DNA of 64,000 nucleotides from Dysgonomonas sp. 25. GTDB taxonomy: Bacteria > Bacteroidota > Bacteroidia > Bacteroidales > Dysgonomonadaceae. The translations under genes were made by a program, and so were the position numbers. Position 1 is the stretch's first letter. Each line of letters opens with the position of its first letter. This document shows, piece after piece, positions 42,970 to 52,603 of this stretch. Location of the stretch: the NCBI RefSeq assembly GCF_010501075.1, contig NZ_QVMN01000003.1:386292-450291 (forward strand), given 5' to 3'. The notes below the pieces were generated by a model that worked only from the letters and a program-made list of their open reading frames with translations, ran no database searches and was not told the DNA's origin.

Positions 42970-43441
42970 GCCTCTCTTACTATTATTAGTTGCCATAGCG
43001 TTGTCGGTACTCCCTTCGTGCCGGCACGAAGAGGTGTATTACCAATTTGGGCAGGTCGAAGATGCTAAGTGGTATCGCGATTCTGTTTTCACCTTTGTTG
43101 TCGATTCGGCTTTGTTCGACCTCGATACGCGCTATAATATAGACATAGAAATAACCAACAATACCAGTTATGCCTACCAGAATATCTGGTATGCTGTTTC
43201 TCATAATCTGGATAACGATACGCTTTTCACTACCAAACAAAACCAGTATTACCTCTCGGACGAAGATGGTGTGTGGTTAGGCTCGGGTTTTGGTTCGCTG
43301 TATCATATTTCCATCCCTTTCCGTCAGGGTGTTGTGTTTTCGGAGAAGCGTGACTACTCGTTCCGTATTTCGCAAGCCATGCGCGACGAGCCGCTTATCG
43401 GAATAGAAAAGGTGGGGCTGAAGATATCCAAAGTCTCATAA
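42935..43441 (+). CDS. gldH: Gliding motility lipoprotein GldH
   Basis: The ATG at 42935 gives 168 residues with an N-terminus MENLIINSRKAKPLLLLLVA and a lipobox LPSC at Cys29. The gene overlaps ricT by 35 bp in another frame, and the ATG lies in the Asn-rich tail of RicT. GldH features are EVYYQFGQVEDAKWYRDSVF, NTSYAYQNIWYAVSHN and the C-terminal GIEKVGLKISK. GldH is needed for gliding in Flavobacterium and is kept in many non-gliding Bacteroidales. It joins the porP/K/N genes as a third T9SS-related item in this window. Confidence 0.88.
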   Translation: MENLIINSRKAKPLLLLLVAIALSVLPSCRHEEVYYQFGQVEDAKWYRDSVFTFVVDSALFDLDTRYNIDIEITNNTSYAYQNIWYAVSHNLDNDTLFTTKQNQYYLSDEDGVWLGSGFGSLYHISIPFRQGVVFSEKRDYSFRISQAMRDEPLIGIEKVGLKISKVS

Positions 43442-43464
43442 ATATCTTTAAATGACTTAAGAAA

Positions 43465-44154
43465 ATGAAGAAGATTGATTTCATATTTTGTATTCTGTTA
43501 TTTTTGTTATTTAGTTGTAGTTGTGTAAATAAAAGAGAAAGGATAAAGATTAATAAATGGGTTGTAGTAGGAAATTCGATAACATGGCATCCGATAAATG
43601 AGAATTGGAGTGGAGAATGGGGGATGGCGGCAACATCGAAGGAAAATGATTATGTCCATTTATTAGATGCCGTTTTTAAACAAAATTCTGACAGCTCTTC
43701 TTTTAAAATATCTTCGGCTGTAAATTGGGAAATCGATCATAATAATTTTGACTTGAAGTATTTCGACTCTTTCTTTGATGGAGATGAAGAACTGGTTATT
43801 GTTAGATTGGGTGAAAACCCTCAAGATATTAATAATTATGAAAAAAATTTCACTAAATTAATCCGATATCTTAAAGGGTTATCTCCCAATGCAAAATTTA
43901 TCATTACAGACATTTTTATGTCGGAAGCTATCTATTTGAAGGAAAAAATAGCTATTCAAAAAAGAGTTTGTGATCAGGAAAGATGCATATGGGTTCCTAT
44001 AAATCATCTCGATACAAAAAGGAATAGAAATTATGTAGGAAATGTTGTAAATGATAAGGTCATAGAAAATCCTACAGTTGCAAATCACCCTGGAGATAAA
44101 GGGATGGAAGCTATTGCAGAAGCTATTATAGACGTATTAGAAGATATTGAATAA
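43465..44154 (+). CDS. SGNH/GDSL-like lipoprotein hydrolase
   Basis: A 229-residue protein with a lipoprotein signal (ILLFLLFSCSC) and the SGNH blocks. Block I is VVVGNSITWHP, a modified block III is VRLGENPQDIN, and block V is NHPGDKGMEAIAEAI with the catalytic His. In block I the Ser follows GN rather than GD, a common variant. Members of the family are esterases and acyl- or acetyl-xylan hydrolases. The substrate is unknown. Composition is more AT-rich than gldH before it. Confidence 0.8.
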   Translation: MKKIDFIFCILLFLLFSCSCVNKRERIKINKWVVVGNSITWHPINENWSGEWGMAATSKENDYVHLLDAVFKQNSDSSSFKISSAVNWEIDHNNFDLKYFDSFFDGDEELVIVRLGENPQDINNYEKNFTKLIRYLKGLSPNAKFIITDIFMSEAIYLKEKIAIQKRVCDQERCIWVPINHLDTKRNRNYVGNVVNDKVIENPTVANHPGDKGMEAIAEAIIDVLEDIE

Positions 44155-44221
44155 TTGTACTATAGTAGTCTCTTCCTTAAAGGCTAATTATATTGATATT
44201 TCAATTCTTTATAAATAGTCC

Positions 44222-44266
44222 GATGAAGAGCAAAGCAATGAGATTACCGCATTTTTGTTCTTCATC
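44222..44266. terminator. Hairpin between convergent genes, probable bidirectional terminator
   Basis: GATGAAGAGCAA (44222-44233) pairs with TTGTTCTTCATC (44255-44266), a 12-bp stem with one G-U pair. It lies between the SGNH and TlpA-type genes. Confidence 0.65.
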
Positions 44267-44281
44267 ATTGTTTATTGGCAT

Positions 44282-45877
44282 CTAAGGCAATAACTCTTCT
44301 ATATCCTTCTTAATCGTTCCATTTCCCGGATAGCCGATATATTTGTTCTTTAATTCGCCTTCCGTGTCGAAAATGAGATAAGCAGGTATGCCGTCTAAAT
44401 CGTATTGCTCGGAAAGATATTGCTTTTCCTCCTTTGTCAGATAATAATGCTCGCCACCTATTCCTTCGAGCATGCTTTCCCATTTATCCCGTGGAGAAGA
44501 GGCATTTGTTATATATACAAATACTACATCCTTACCTTTCATTTTGGCTTTAAGCCTTCTCGACTCCTTCATCGCATTGAGGCAAGGACCGCACCACGTA
44601 GCCCAAAAGTCTACCACAACGACTTTGCCGCGATATTTGGAGATGATGGTTTCCATTAATTTGTTTTCGGATACCGATGGCGTCTGGTGAATAACAAAAG
44701 GCGTTTTGCCGACAGATAATTCTTCAATTTCTTGGTTTTTTCTTAGGATGTTGTCCTCAAAAGCGTTGCCTTTGAAGTATGCCTTGATATTTTCCTTTTG
44801 CTTTTCGGATAGAGGCGTAAGTGTATTTTTGAATTGCACCGCATAAGAGCGGGCAGCCAATAAGTCATAAAACAGGCCATTGTCAAAACCAACTAAAGGT
44901 GCTAAAGTCTTTTTTGTATCGGCCAGCCAGCTTTCGATAGGTGTATCTTTTATCGGTGGAATATTGAGTGTTTTATCAGCCAGTATTAGCTCCAAAAGCG
45001 TAGGGAAAGTTGTTGCATATAAATTTTGTGGGTTGTTTAAGTTAAACTCTTTAAGGAAGATATAATAGGATATATCGGGTCTTGCGGGTACAAAGCTCGG
45101 CGTCTCATCCTTTTTACTCACTACCTCCACTTCTGTTTCGCCACAATACGAAACAGGATACTTAGGCGTGCTATCACTTTCGCTGGTTATATCATACAAT
45201 TCCGATATCACTCCTGTGAAGTTGAAAAACTGTGAAGCGAAATGTAATTTAAAGTCATTCAGGAGGTTATTTCTCCCGGCTTCTGATATGGTTGTGTCAT
45301 TCTTTGCTGGAAGCAATCGCTGACCCAAATCATGCCTCATGGCATACGGGATGTATTCTAACGGATTGTTTATAAACCGGTTTACGCTGTCTCTGTTTAC
45401 ATCTTTAAATTTTAGCTCAGGTCCGAGAAAATCCATTTTGGCAAATAAATCACCCCAAATGTCGAGTTCGTTTGTTACGAAATTATTGCCACTGATGACA
45501 GCCATCTTTCCTTTACCTTCGTTGTCCCGGGTAAATTCTAATTTCGTTTCCTGATTAGCCTCAAAACTGAATAAATAGGATTCGTCGAATCCTCTCAAAT
45601 GCAAAAAGCCAATACAAGGGGTGGTTTCGATTGGTAGGTCTATTGAGAAAGTGCCATCTTCTGCCAGTTTTATCGGAAGCCTTTCGAAGTCGGATGTAAC
45701 AGGTTGTACGAGTCCGATTTCCATTTCAGCATCTTTTCCTGCTTCATAGTTTATCAATTTGCCTGATATTCGGGCATTACCTGATGTTATCTGAGGTTCA
45801 GGGAATTGGTCTTTATTGGATGACGAACAGGATGCTAAGAGGAATACGATAAATAGCAGGGCTGACAGATTTCTCAT
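44282..45877 (-). CDS. TlpA-type thioredoxin-fold lipoprotein
   Basis: A 531-residue lipoprotein (LLFIVFLLASC, Cys17). The C-terminal thioredoxin domain (about 390-531) has VVVVDFWATWCGPCLNAMKES with the WCGPC redox motif, YITNASSPRDKWES and GIPAYLIFDTEGE. The long N-terminal region (about 25-380) is of the kind found in Bacteroidota TlpA proteins, with a DUF4369-like beta domain followed by a helical part. These proteins reduce or isomerise disulfides in the periplasm. It is transcribed alone and ends at the hairpin at 44222-44266. Confidence 0.88.
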   Translation of the reverse strand: MRNLSALLFIVFLLASCSSSNKDQFPEPQITSGNARISGKLINYEAGKDAEMEIGLVQPVTSDFERLPIKLAEDGTFSIDLPIETTPCIGFLHLRGFDESYLFSFEANQETKLEFTRDNEGKGKMAVISGNNFVTNELDIWGDLFAKMDFLGPELKFKDVNRDSVNRFINNPLEYIPYAMRHDLGQRLLPAKNDTTISEAGRNNLLNDFKLHFASQFFNFTGVISELYDITSESDSTPKYPVSYCGETEVEVVSKKDETPSFVPARPDISYYIFLKEFNLNNPQNLYATTFPTLLELILADKTLNIPPIKDTPIESWLADTKKTLAPLVGFDNGLFYDLLAARSYAVQFKNTLTPLSEKQKENIKAYFKGNAFEDNILRKNQEIEELSVGKTPFVIHQTPSVSENKLMETIISKYRGKVVVVDFWATWCGPCLNAMKESRRLKAKMKGKDVVFVYITNASSPRDKWESMLEGIGGEHYYLTKEEKQYLSEQYDLDGIPAYLIFDTEGELKNKYIGYPGNGTIKKDIEELLP

Positions 45878-45957
45878 GATTATTTAGGTTTAGGTTTAAC
45901 ACAAATATACAAATATTTTCTGTGCTTTCTGTTCGAAACCTAATCTAATAAATGGGA

Positions 45958-46155
45958 TCAGTCGATTTTCAACTTTGTTATTAGCTGATATTTTTCCTTT
46001 ATGCGTTCTCTTTTCTCTTCATCCAGAGAATCGAGATACCTTTTCCAGCCCGGGCAGAAATTAATGTGCCAACGCCAAAACCGTCCAATAAACGACTTGG
46101 GATTCTGATCATATTTCTTCCGTATAACACAATTGTCACAGTTGTGGTTCATCAT
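45958..46155 (-). CDS. Small Cys-containing conserved protein
   Basis: A 65-residue protein, MMNHNCDNCVIRKKYDQNPK then FWRWHINFCPGWKRYLDSL. The CDNC pair, the aromatic-rich WRWH and the CPGWK motif look conserved by pattern and recall small proteins annotated as hypothetical in other Bacteroidales. It may bind a metal through its Cys and His residues. It precedes (in transcription, follows) the tRNA-Arg gene on the same strand. Confidence 0.65.
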   Translation of the reverse strand: MMNHNCDNCVIRKKYDQNPKSFIGRFWRWHINFCPGWKRYLDSLDEEKRERIKEKYQLITKLKID

Positions 46156-46186
46156 AAGTGCCGCCCTTCCTTTTTCTTTCTTTGTG

Positions 46187-46258
46187 TAGCACGACCGGGA
46201 ATCGAACCCGGATCTAAAGTTTAGGAAACTTCTATTCTATCCATTGAACTATCGCGCC
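46187..46258 (-). tRNA. tRNA-Arg (anticodon CCT)
   Basis: The minus strand folds into a cloverleaf. The acceptor GGCGCGA pairs with TCGTGCT, and the D-arm starts GTTC. The anticodon stem GAAGT/ACTTT has loop TTCCTAA, and the T-arm is CCGGG-TTCGATT-CCCGG. The anticodon CCT reads AGG. The 3' CCA is not encoded. Confidence 0.95.
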
Positions 46259-46417
46259 ATCCGGTTTGCATATCCAAACCATCTGCAAAAGTAAACTATT
46301 TTCCGACACAAGGCAAATTTTTATTTCGGGCAACTTCAGAAAAATAAAATGTGTTAATCTTATCCAATTTGGCAAATAAGAAAGCTTTGTAACAGTACAA
46401 AAGTGAGCAAAAAAGAT

Positions 46418-46425
46418 TATATTTG
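46418..46425 (+). promoter_or_regulatory. Candidate -7 box before the DUF3109 gene
   Basis: TATATTTG fits TAnnTTTG and lies 34 bp before the ATG. TTTG at 46386-46389 is 28 bp away, longer than the usual spacing. Confidence 0.5.
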
Positions 46426-46459
46426 CTGAAATTTAACAAAACCATATTCCAAAAAGAGA

Positions 46460-47041
46460 ATGATTCAGATAGGAGATGCTATAGTTGCATTGGATATCAT
46501 AGAAGAAAACTTTCTGTGCGATTTGTCGGCCTGTAAAGGAGAATGCTGTGTCGAAGGAGATTCGGGGGCACCCCTCGAAGACGGTGAAGTAGCCGAAATA
46601 GAAAAAGCCCTGCCACATATTTGGGACGATCTTTCGCCCGAAGCCCGTGAACTAATCGAACGACAAGGTGTTGCATATAAAGACCATGACGGAGATATGG
46701 TGACCTCCATTGTGGAAGGCGAGAATTGTGTGTTCACCTATTACGACGGCGAGGGCATCTGCAAATGTGCGTTGGAGAAAGCCTATAAAGAAGGCAAAAT
46801 CGACTTTTATAAGCCTGTCTCCTGCCATCTCTACCCAATCCGCTTGCAGGCGTATAAGGATTTTACGGCGGTCAACTACCACCGTTGGCGGGTTTGCAAA
46901 GCTGCTGTAGAATTGGGGAACCTGAAAGGATTGAAAATATACCAGTTCCTCAAAGAGCCGCTTATCCGTCGTTTCGGCAAAGAATGGTATGACGAACTTT
47001 GCTTTGTTGCCGAAGAATATAACAAACAAAAAGAACAATAA
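46460..47041 (+). CDS. DUF3109-family Cys-rich protein
   Basis: A 193-residue protein recognised by its cysteine pattern: CDLSACKGECCVEGDSG at about 20-36, GICKCALEKAYKEGKI near 100-115, then KPVSCHLYPIR and VCKAA. The cysteines probably bind a zinc or Fe-S centre. The family is widespread in Bacteroidota and has no known function. The NUDIX gene follows after 1 bp, so they are co-transcribed. Confidence 0.88.
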   Translation: MIQIGDAIVALDIIEENFLCDLSACKGECCVEGDSGAPLEDGEVAEIEKALPHIWDDLSPEARELIERQGVAYKDHDGDMVTSIVEGENCVFTYYDGEGICKCALEKAYKEGKIDFYKPVSCHLYPIRLQAYKDFTAVNYHRWRVCKAAVELGNLKGLKIYQFLKEPLIRRFGKEWYDELCFVAEEYNKQKEQ

Positions 47042-47042
47042 T

Positions 47043-47570
47043 ATGACTATGGCTCATCCACTCGCTCAATTCAAGTTTTGCCCGAAATGCGGCTCGAACA
47101 GATTTGTCGAAAACAACTTCAAATCGAATCGTTGCGAGGATTGTGGATTTGTCTATTATTTCAATTCATGTGCTTCGACTATCGCGCTGATTATAAACGA
47201 GCAGAATGAGTTGCTCGTTGCCACGCGTGCACACGAGCCGGCCAAAGGGACATACGATCTTCCGGGAGGTTTTGTGGATATGTACGAAAGTGGCGAAGAA
47301 GCCGTTATAAGAGAAGTAAAAGAGGAAACAAATCTGGATGTACGCGATGTCCGTTATTTATTTTCGCTGACGAACATCTATAATTATTCGGGCTTTGACG
47401 TCCATACGCTCGACTTGGTCTATCGCTGCGATGTAGGGGCTTATGATGCACTGAAAGCCGAAGACGATGTGGCCCGGTTGGAATTTAAGGAAATAGCCCA
47501 ACTCAACCCCGACGATTTCGGGTTGTTCTCGGTCAAAGAAGTGATAAAGAGAATTAAAGAAACGTTTTAG
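47043..47570 (+). CDS. NUDIX hydrolase with N-terminal zinc ribbon
   Basis: The ATG at 47043 gives 175 residues; a longer frame runs into the previous gene. A zinc ribbon (C13, C16, C31, C34) is followed by a full Nudix box GGFVDMYESGEEAVIREVKEETNLDV-type segment at about 75-100 (G-x5-E-x7-REVKEET). The ribbon resembles that of NudC (NADH pyrophosphatase), but NudC is longer and carries SQPWPFPxS, which I do not see. The substrate is unclear; nucleoside diphosphate-linked compounds are likely. Confidence 0.88.
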   Translation: MTMAHPLAQFKFCPKCGSNRFVENNFKSNRCEDCGFVYYFNSCASTIALIINEQNELLVATRAHEPAKGTYDLPGGFVDMYESGEEAVIREVKEETNLDVRDVRYLFSLTNIYNYSGFDVHTLDLVYRCDVGAYDALKAEDDVARLEFKEIAQLNPDDFGLFSVKEVIKRIKETF

Positions 47571-47616
47571 GCAATTATCTGGAACGGCTAATTATAATAA
47601 AACCAATAACTAAGAC

Positions 47617-50600
47617 ATGAGAAAGCTGCTTATTGTACTGGCATGTATTTGTACCGCACAAATAGCTTATGCCCAGAGGTCTGTGTATGATACTCATCCC
47701 CAACGCTTATACAATCAGGGGCGCGAGATGTTTCTCAACAACAACTATTCGGGCACGGTGAATACCTTGCGCGAATTTGTCGATCACTCTAAAGATACCC
47801 AGCTCAACGAGGAAGCCGAATTTATGATTCTGGCGTCGGACTATTACATGGGTACTCCCGGCATCGGGAATAAGCTGAAAGGGTATATGGAACAATACCC
47901 GGGCACCATCCACCGCAGCCAGTTGAGCCTGTATATCGGTTCTATCCATTTTCAGGAAAAAGATTGGGACAAAACGCTCTATTGGTTGTCTCAGGCCGAC
48001 CTCGACCACCTCAATGTCGCCGAGCAGGAAGACTATACCTATCGCATGGCATACTCGTCGTTGCAGATAGGAAAATATAAAGAGAAAGCCAAACAGATGT
48101 TCGGCATGTTGGAGCGCAACAGCGACAAATACCGCGAGCCGGCATCTTACTACTATGCTTATCTCGATTTTCAGGATGGGAACTACAAAGAAGCGGCTGC
48201 CGTTTTCCGCAAATTGCAGTCGAAACCCGAATATAAGGAAAATGCCTCTTTCTATCTGATACAATCGTCTTTTCTCGATGGCAACATAGACGAAACCATC
48301 TCGACGGGAAAAGCGTATGTCTCGGAATATCCGAAGAGCGACAACGCTCCCGAAGTATACCGCCTCTTGGGTAACTGCTACTACAAACGCGGCGATTTGG
48401 TCAACTCGGTACTGAATTACGAACGTTTCCTGCAATCGGGCAACGAAGTTTTCCGCGAAGATATGTATCAGCTGGCCGATGCTTACTATCAGAACAATAC
48501 TTATCAGCAGGCAATAGGAGCATTGAAAATGGTCGCTTCCAACGACGACTTGCTGGGGCAGGCCGGATATATGCTGCTCGGGCAATGTTACCTGAAAACG
48601 GGTAGTGATGCTAATGCGCTGATGGCTTTCGATGCTGCATCGCACGCTACGTTTAACCGCTCGATAAGCGAAGATGCCCTTTACAACTATGTGTTGTTGG
48701 TGAGCAAAGGCTCGGTTTCGGCATTCGACGAATCCATCGATGCTTTCCAGCGCTTCCTGAACGAATATCCTAATTCGAAATACAGCGGCGAAATCAACAA
48801 CCTGCTGGCAAATACATTGTTGTCGACTAAGAACTATGCAGCAGCACTGAATGCTATTGCCCGCATCAAGTCGCCAAACCAAAAAATATTGGAAGCCAAA
48901 CAGATGATTCTTACCCAACAGGGTATTCAGGAATATATCAACAACGATTACACCAAAGCGCTGAACGATTTCAATGCCGCCATCGCTATGGGGACATATA
49001 ACAAAGAAGCTTCGGACGAAGCGTATTTCTGGCGGGGCGAAATCTATTACAATCAAGGAGATTACAGCGCTGCCGTCCGCGACTATTCGTCCTACATTTC
49101 TACGGCCTCTACTTCGCAGCAGAATTATGCTTTAGCTCTTTACAATCTGGGTTATTGTTACTTCCAGCAGAAGAATTATACTCAGGCAGCGACATTCTTC
49201 AAACGCTATACTTCTTCCGAAAAGAATAAGAATACAAAGACATATGCCGACGCATTGAACCGCATCGGGGATACATACTTGCACAACCGCAACTATCGCG
49301 AAGCCGAAGCCTATTATACACAGGCTGTAGGCGCCAATCCGGGTTCGGGCGACTATGCCGAATTCCAGAAAGCATTGGTTAAAGGTTTGCAGCGCGACCA
49401 TCGCGGCAAGATTACTATCCTGAACGATATGATGGCTAAATATCCGGATTCGCAGTATTACGATAGTGCGTTGATGGAGAAAAGTAAGGCTTACGTTGCC
49501 CTCAATAACGAAAGCGATGCTATTCCGGTACTCGAAAAGCTGTTGCGCGAATATCCGCGTTCGGCTATTGCTCCGCAGGCAGGCGTATTGTTGGGGCAGC
49601 TTTACTTTAATACTGATAATCCGCAGAAATCGATTGCTGCCTACAAGCAGGTTATTTCTACTTATCCGAATACCGAAGAAGCCCGCATTTCCATTAAGAG
49701 TCTGGAAGGGGTTTACAAAGAAGTGAACGATATCAGCGGGTATGCCAACTATATGAACTCGTTGGGAGGAAATTATAAAGTTTCTGCTTCCCGTCAGGAT
49801 TCATTGACTTATCTGGCAGCCGAAGCGCTTTACCTGAAAGGGCAGACTACACAGGCCAAGTCGGCATTGGGTAAATACCTGCAAGCTTATCCTAACGGAG
49901 GATATAGCGGCGAAGCCAACTACAATCTCGGGCTGATGGCCTTTGAGGCGAAAGACCACCAAACGGCATTGCCTTATTTCCGCGAAGCGATAAAAGCCAA
50001 TAACCCGAAATACATGGATGATGCACTGATTTATGCTTCGGGCATCGAGTTCGACAACAAGGATTACGATGCAGCTTACAGTACGTACGAACACCTTAGC
50101 CAAGCCGGAACGACAGCCGACAATCGCGGTATCGGGCAGTTGGGTATGTTGCGTTGTGCTTACCTCACCAACAAAGACCAAGAGGTTATCGATGCTGCCG
50201 ACAAAGTATTGGCAAACAGCAAGCTCTCTGCTTCTATCACCAACGAAGCCCGTTTCTATCGCGGCCGTTCGCTGAACAGGGTAGGGCGCTTCGATGAGGC
50301 TATCAAAGATTTGACGGAGGTAGGTGAAGATACGCGTAACGCTTTCGGGGCGGAATCGCAATACATCCTCGCACAGATATACTATGACAGAGGCATGTAC
50401 GATACGGCCGAAAAACAGGTAACCGGCTTTATGCAGAAAGGAACGCCCCACCAATATTGGATGGCTCGTTCGTTGATTGTCCTTGCCGATTCGTATGCTG
50501 CTAAGGGCGATTATTTCCAGGCGCGCCAGTATCTCGAAAGCTTGAATACAAACTATAAAGGTGGCGAAGCCGATATCAGGCAGATGGTTGAAGAACGTAT

Positions 50601-50622
50601 GACTAACCTCGAAAACAAATAA
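47617..50622 (+). CDS. Large periplasmic TPR-repeat protein
   Basis: A 1001-residue protein with a signal peptide (LLIVLACICTAQIAYA/Q) and tetratricopeptide-like repeats over almost its entire length, for example AEFMILASDYYMG, LYNQGREMFLNNNYSGTV, EAYFWRGEIYYNQGDYSAAV, ADALNRIGDTYLHNRNYREA and PKYMDDALIYASGIEFDNKDYDAAY. Such proteins are scaffolds for envelope complexes. The outer membrane barrel gene starts 5 bp later, so the two probably act together; a link to cell envelope assembly is inference. Confidence 0.88.
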   Translation: MRKLLIVLACICTAQIAYAQRSVYDTHPQRLYNQGREMFLNNNYSGTVNTLREFVDHSKDTQLNEEAEFMILASDYYMGTPGIGNKLKGYMEQYPGTIHRSQLSLYIGSIHFQEKDWDKTLYWLSQADLDHLNVAEQEDYTYRMAYSSLQIGKYKEKAKQMFGMLERNSDKYREPASYYYAYLDFQDGNYKEAAAVFRKLQSKPEYKENASFYLIQSSFLDGNIDETISTGKAYVSEYPKSDNAPEVYRLLGNCYYKRGDLVNSVLNYERFLQSGNEVFREDMYQLADAYYQNNTYQQAIGALKMVASNDDLLGQAGYMLLGQCYLKTGSDANALMAFDAASHATFNRSISEDALYNYVLLVSKGSVSAFDESIDAFQRFLNEYPNSKYSGEINNLLANTLLSTKNYAAALNAIARIKSPNQKILEAKQMILTQQGIQEYINNDYTKALNDFNAAIAMGTYNKEASDEAYFWRGEIYYNQGDYSAAVRDYSSYISTASTSQQNYALALYNLGYCYFQQKNYTQAATFFKRYTSSEKNKNTKTYADALNRIGDTYLHNRNYREAEAYYTQAVGANPGSGDYAEFQKALVKGLQRDHRGKITILNDMMAKYPDSQYYDSALMEKSKAYVALNNESDAIPVLEKLLREYPRSAIAPQAGVLLGQLYFNTDNPQKSIAAYKQVISTYPNTEEARISIKSLEGVYKEVNDISGYANYMNSLGGNYKVSASRQDSLTYLAAEALYLKGQTTQAKSALGKYLQAYPNGGYSGEANYNLGLMAFEAKDHQTALPYFREAIKANNPKYMDDALIYASGIEFDNKDYDAAYSTYEHLSQAGTTADNRGIGQLGMLRCAYLTNKDQEVIDAADKVLANSKLSASITNEARFYRGRSLNRVGRFDEAIKDLTEVGEDTRNAFGAESQYILAQIYYDRGMYDTAEKQVTGFMQKGTPHQYWMARSLIVLADSYAAKGDYFQARQYLESLNTNYKGGEADIRQMVEERMTNLENK

Positions 50623-50627
50623 GGATT

Positions 50628-52424
50628 ATGAAAGCAATATATAAAATCTCCATTATAATAGGTCTGGCCGTAACAGCCCTTTCGGCGAATGCGCAACAAA
50701 CGTCGCGCGATACGGTTTTGCATCGTCAGGTAACTGTTCAGCGCGACTATAACCCGACCATTCAGGATGCTTCCAAGATAAATACTACTCCCGCTGTTTA
50801 CGAGCCGGTAGTGTCGGCTAAGAACCTGAATTTTCAGTTTGGGGCACCCCGCCTGAATATCAATAATATGCATCTCGGCGAATCGAAATCGGGCGATGTG
50901 AAGTCTGATATAGAGTTCGACAAACGCAGAGGTTATTTCAACTTCGGCTTCGGGATGTATGCCAACATAGATGCTTCGGCGGGCTATCGAGTAGTGAATG
51001 CGGAGAATGACAAGCTGAACGTTTACGGTTCGTTCAATGCTACTTCGGGTAAAATCAATTACCTCAAAAAAGGATTTGACCGCAAGAAGGAAAAAGCCAA
51101 AGATACCGAGTTTAAGATAGCGTTGGATTATCAGCACAAATTCGAGCCGTCTACGCTGGATATTAAAGCTTCTTACCTGAACGATTCGTATAACTACTAC
51201 GGTAATCCGTTTATCGATCCGTCGTTTGTCGGTACATTGCCCGATGTCAGCAAAAAACAAGGTTTCTCTACCTTCGGATTCGGTGTAGGGTTGAAGTCAA
51301 ACGACGGCAACAATATCATCCGCTATGATGGTACTATCGGCTACGATTATTTCAAGAATAAATATGGCCCGACCATCAATGACGACGGGCTGAAAGGCGG
51401 CGTAATCCATTTCGACGGAGATGTCAATGCCGATTTGGATGGCGACAAGGTTGTCGGAATCAAAGCCCGCATTATGCATCAGTCTATCAGCGATGCCACA
51501 TCGGCTATCCCTGTCTTTGCCGACGAATCGAAACATTCGTTGCTGAACCTGTATGCTGCCCCTTATATCGCTTTCGAAGGAATGAACTGGAATGCAAGTC
51601 TGGGAGTGAAAGTCGGAAGCGTATTCGATGAAAAGAACAGCTTTGTTGTTGCGCCGGACATCTACGCCTCGGTGAAGTTAGGTGACTGGAATACGGTCTA
51701 TGCCAGCATCACGGGAGGTGTGAACGAGAATACTGTAATGCAGATGTTCCGTGAAAACAAATTCGTCAATCCGCTGAACAGGGTAGGCTATTCCAAAACT
51801 TTGTACGATTTGAATGCCGGATTCAAACTGGGCGCTTTCGAAGGTGTCGAGTTCGAAGCCTTTGCTGGATATAAACAAGTAAACAGAGATCATTTGTTTA
51901 CTACCAATGATTATCAATCTTCTGCCGGTGCTTATAGCTGGGGCAACCTGAGCAACGTGGTATATGCAGACGTTTCTACCGGCAAATTCGGTATTTTGGG
52001 TAAAACGACGCTTATCCCGTATACTAACCTTTGGGCACGCCTGACAGGATATTCTTATACCGTGAAGTACAAAGGCGGAAACTTAACCAGTACGGAGACG
52101 ATGAATTACCCTACTTCGAAAAAAGCATGGGGACGCCCGACTTTCACAATGGAACTGAATGCCGATGTTGTGGATGCTATTATCCCTGACCTGACTATCT
52201 CGGCCAATTATCTGTTGGCAGGTGGACGCAAGGCCTATTGGAATGGCGGTGTTGTATCGATGAAAGCAATCAACGAATTGAACTTCCGCGGCGAATACCG
52301 TGTCTTAGACTGGGTGTCGGTGAATGTGCACTTCAATAATGTCTTGAATCAGCGGTACGAGCAGTATTACGGCTATGCTTTGCAAGGATTTAATGCGATG
52401 GGAGGAGTGAGCCTGAAGTTTTAG
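50628..52424 (+). CDS. TonB-dependent receptor-like outer membrane beta-barrel
   Basis: A 598-residue outer membrane protein with a signal peptide (MKAIYKISIIIGLAVTALSANA/Q). A short N-terminal region (TVQRDYNPTIQDASKINTTP) is followed by many alternating strands and a TonB-receptor-like end (INELNFRGEYRVLDWVSVNV, then a terminal strand ending SLKF). No plug domain of normal length is visible, so it is more likely a plain barrel than a true TonB receptor. It is coupled to the TPR gene by 5 bp. Confidence 0.82.
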   Translation: MKAIYKISIIIGLAVTALSANAQQTSRDTVLHRQVTVQRDYNPTIQDASKINTTPAVYEPVVSAKNLNFQFGAPRLNINNMHLGESKSGDVKSDIEFDKRRGYFNFGFGMYANIDASAGYRVVNAENDKLNVYGSFNATSGKINYLKKGFDRKKEKAKDTEFKIALDYQHKFEPSTLDIKASYLNDSYNYYGNPFIDPSFVGTLPDVSKKQGFSTFGFGVGLKSNDGNNIIRYDGTIGYDYFKNKYGPTINDDGLKGGVIHFDGDVNADLDGDKVVGIKARIMHQSISDATSAIPVFADESKHSLLNLYAAPYIAFEGMNWNASLGVKVGSVFDEKNSFVVAPDIYASVKLGDWNTVYASITGGVNENTVMQMFRENKFVNPLNRVGYSKTLYDLNAGFKLGAFEGVEFEAFAGYKQVNRDHLFTTNDYQSSAGAYSWGNLSNVVYADVSTGKFGILGKTTLIPYTNLWARLTGYSYTVKYKGGNLTSTETMNYPTSKKAWGRPTFTMELNADVVDAIIPDLTISANYLLAGGRKAYWNGGVVSMKAINELNFRGEYRVLDWVSVNVHFNNVLNQRYEQYYGYALQGFNAMGGVSLKF

Positions 52425-52603
52425 AGGCTCGTTAACATACTCATCCATAGCTTCTTTTTAGACTTTTTGAAAAATGTTCGTTAAAATTATTCTGTTTTCA
52501 TACTAATTTATACAAAAAATATGTTTACTTTGCCTAAGTTTTAACGTTGAAAGTTAAATGCGTTTTTTGTATAATTAATTAATAATTCAAAATTTTTACA
52601 AAC

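Noticed and set aside
46386-46425. A full -33/-7 promoter before the DUF3109 gene
   Set aside because: The TTTG is 28 bp from the -7 box, outside the usual 19-21 bp, so only the -7 box is listed.
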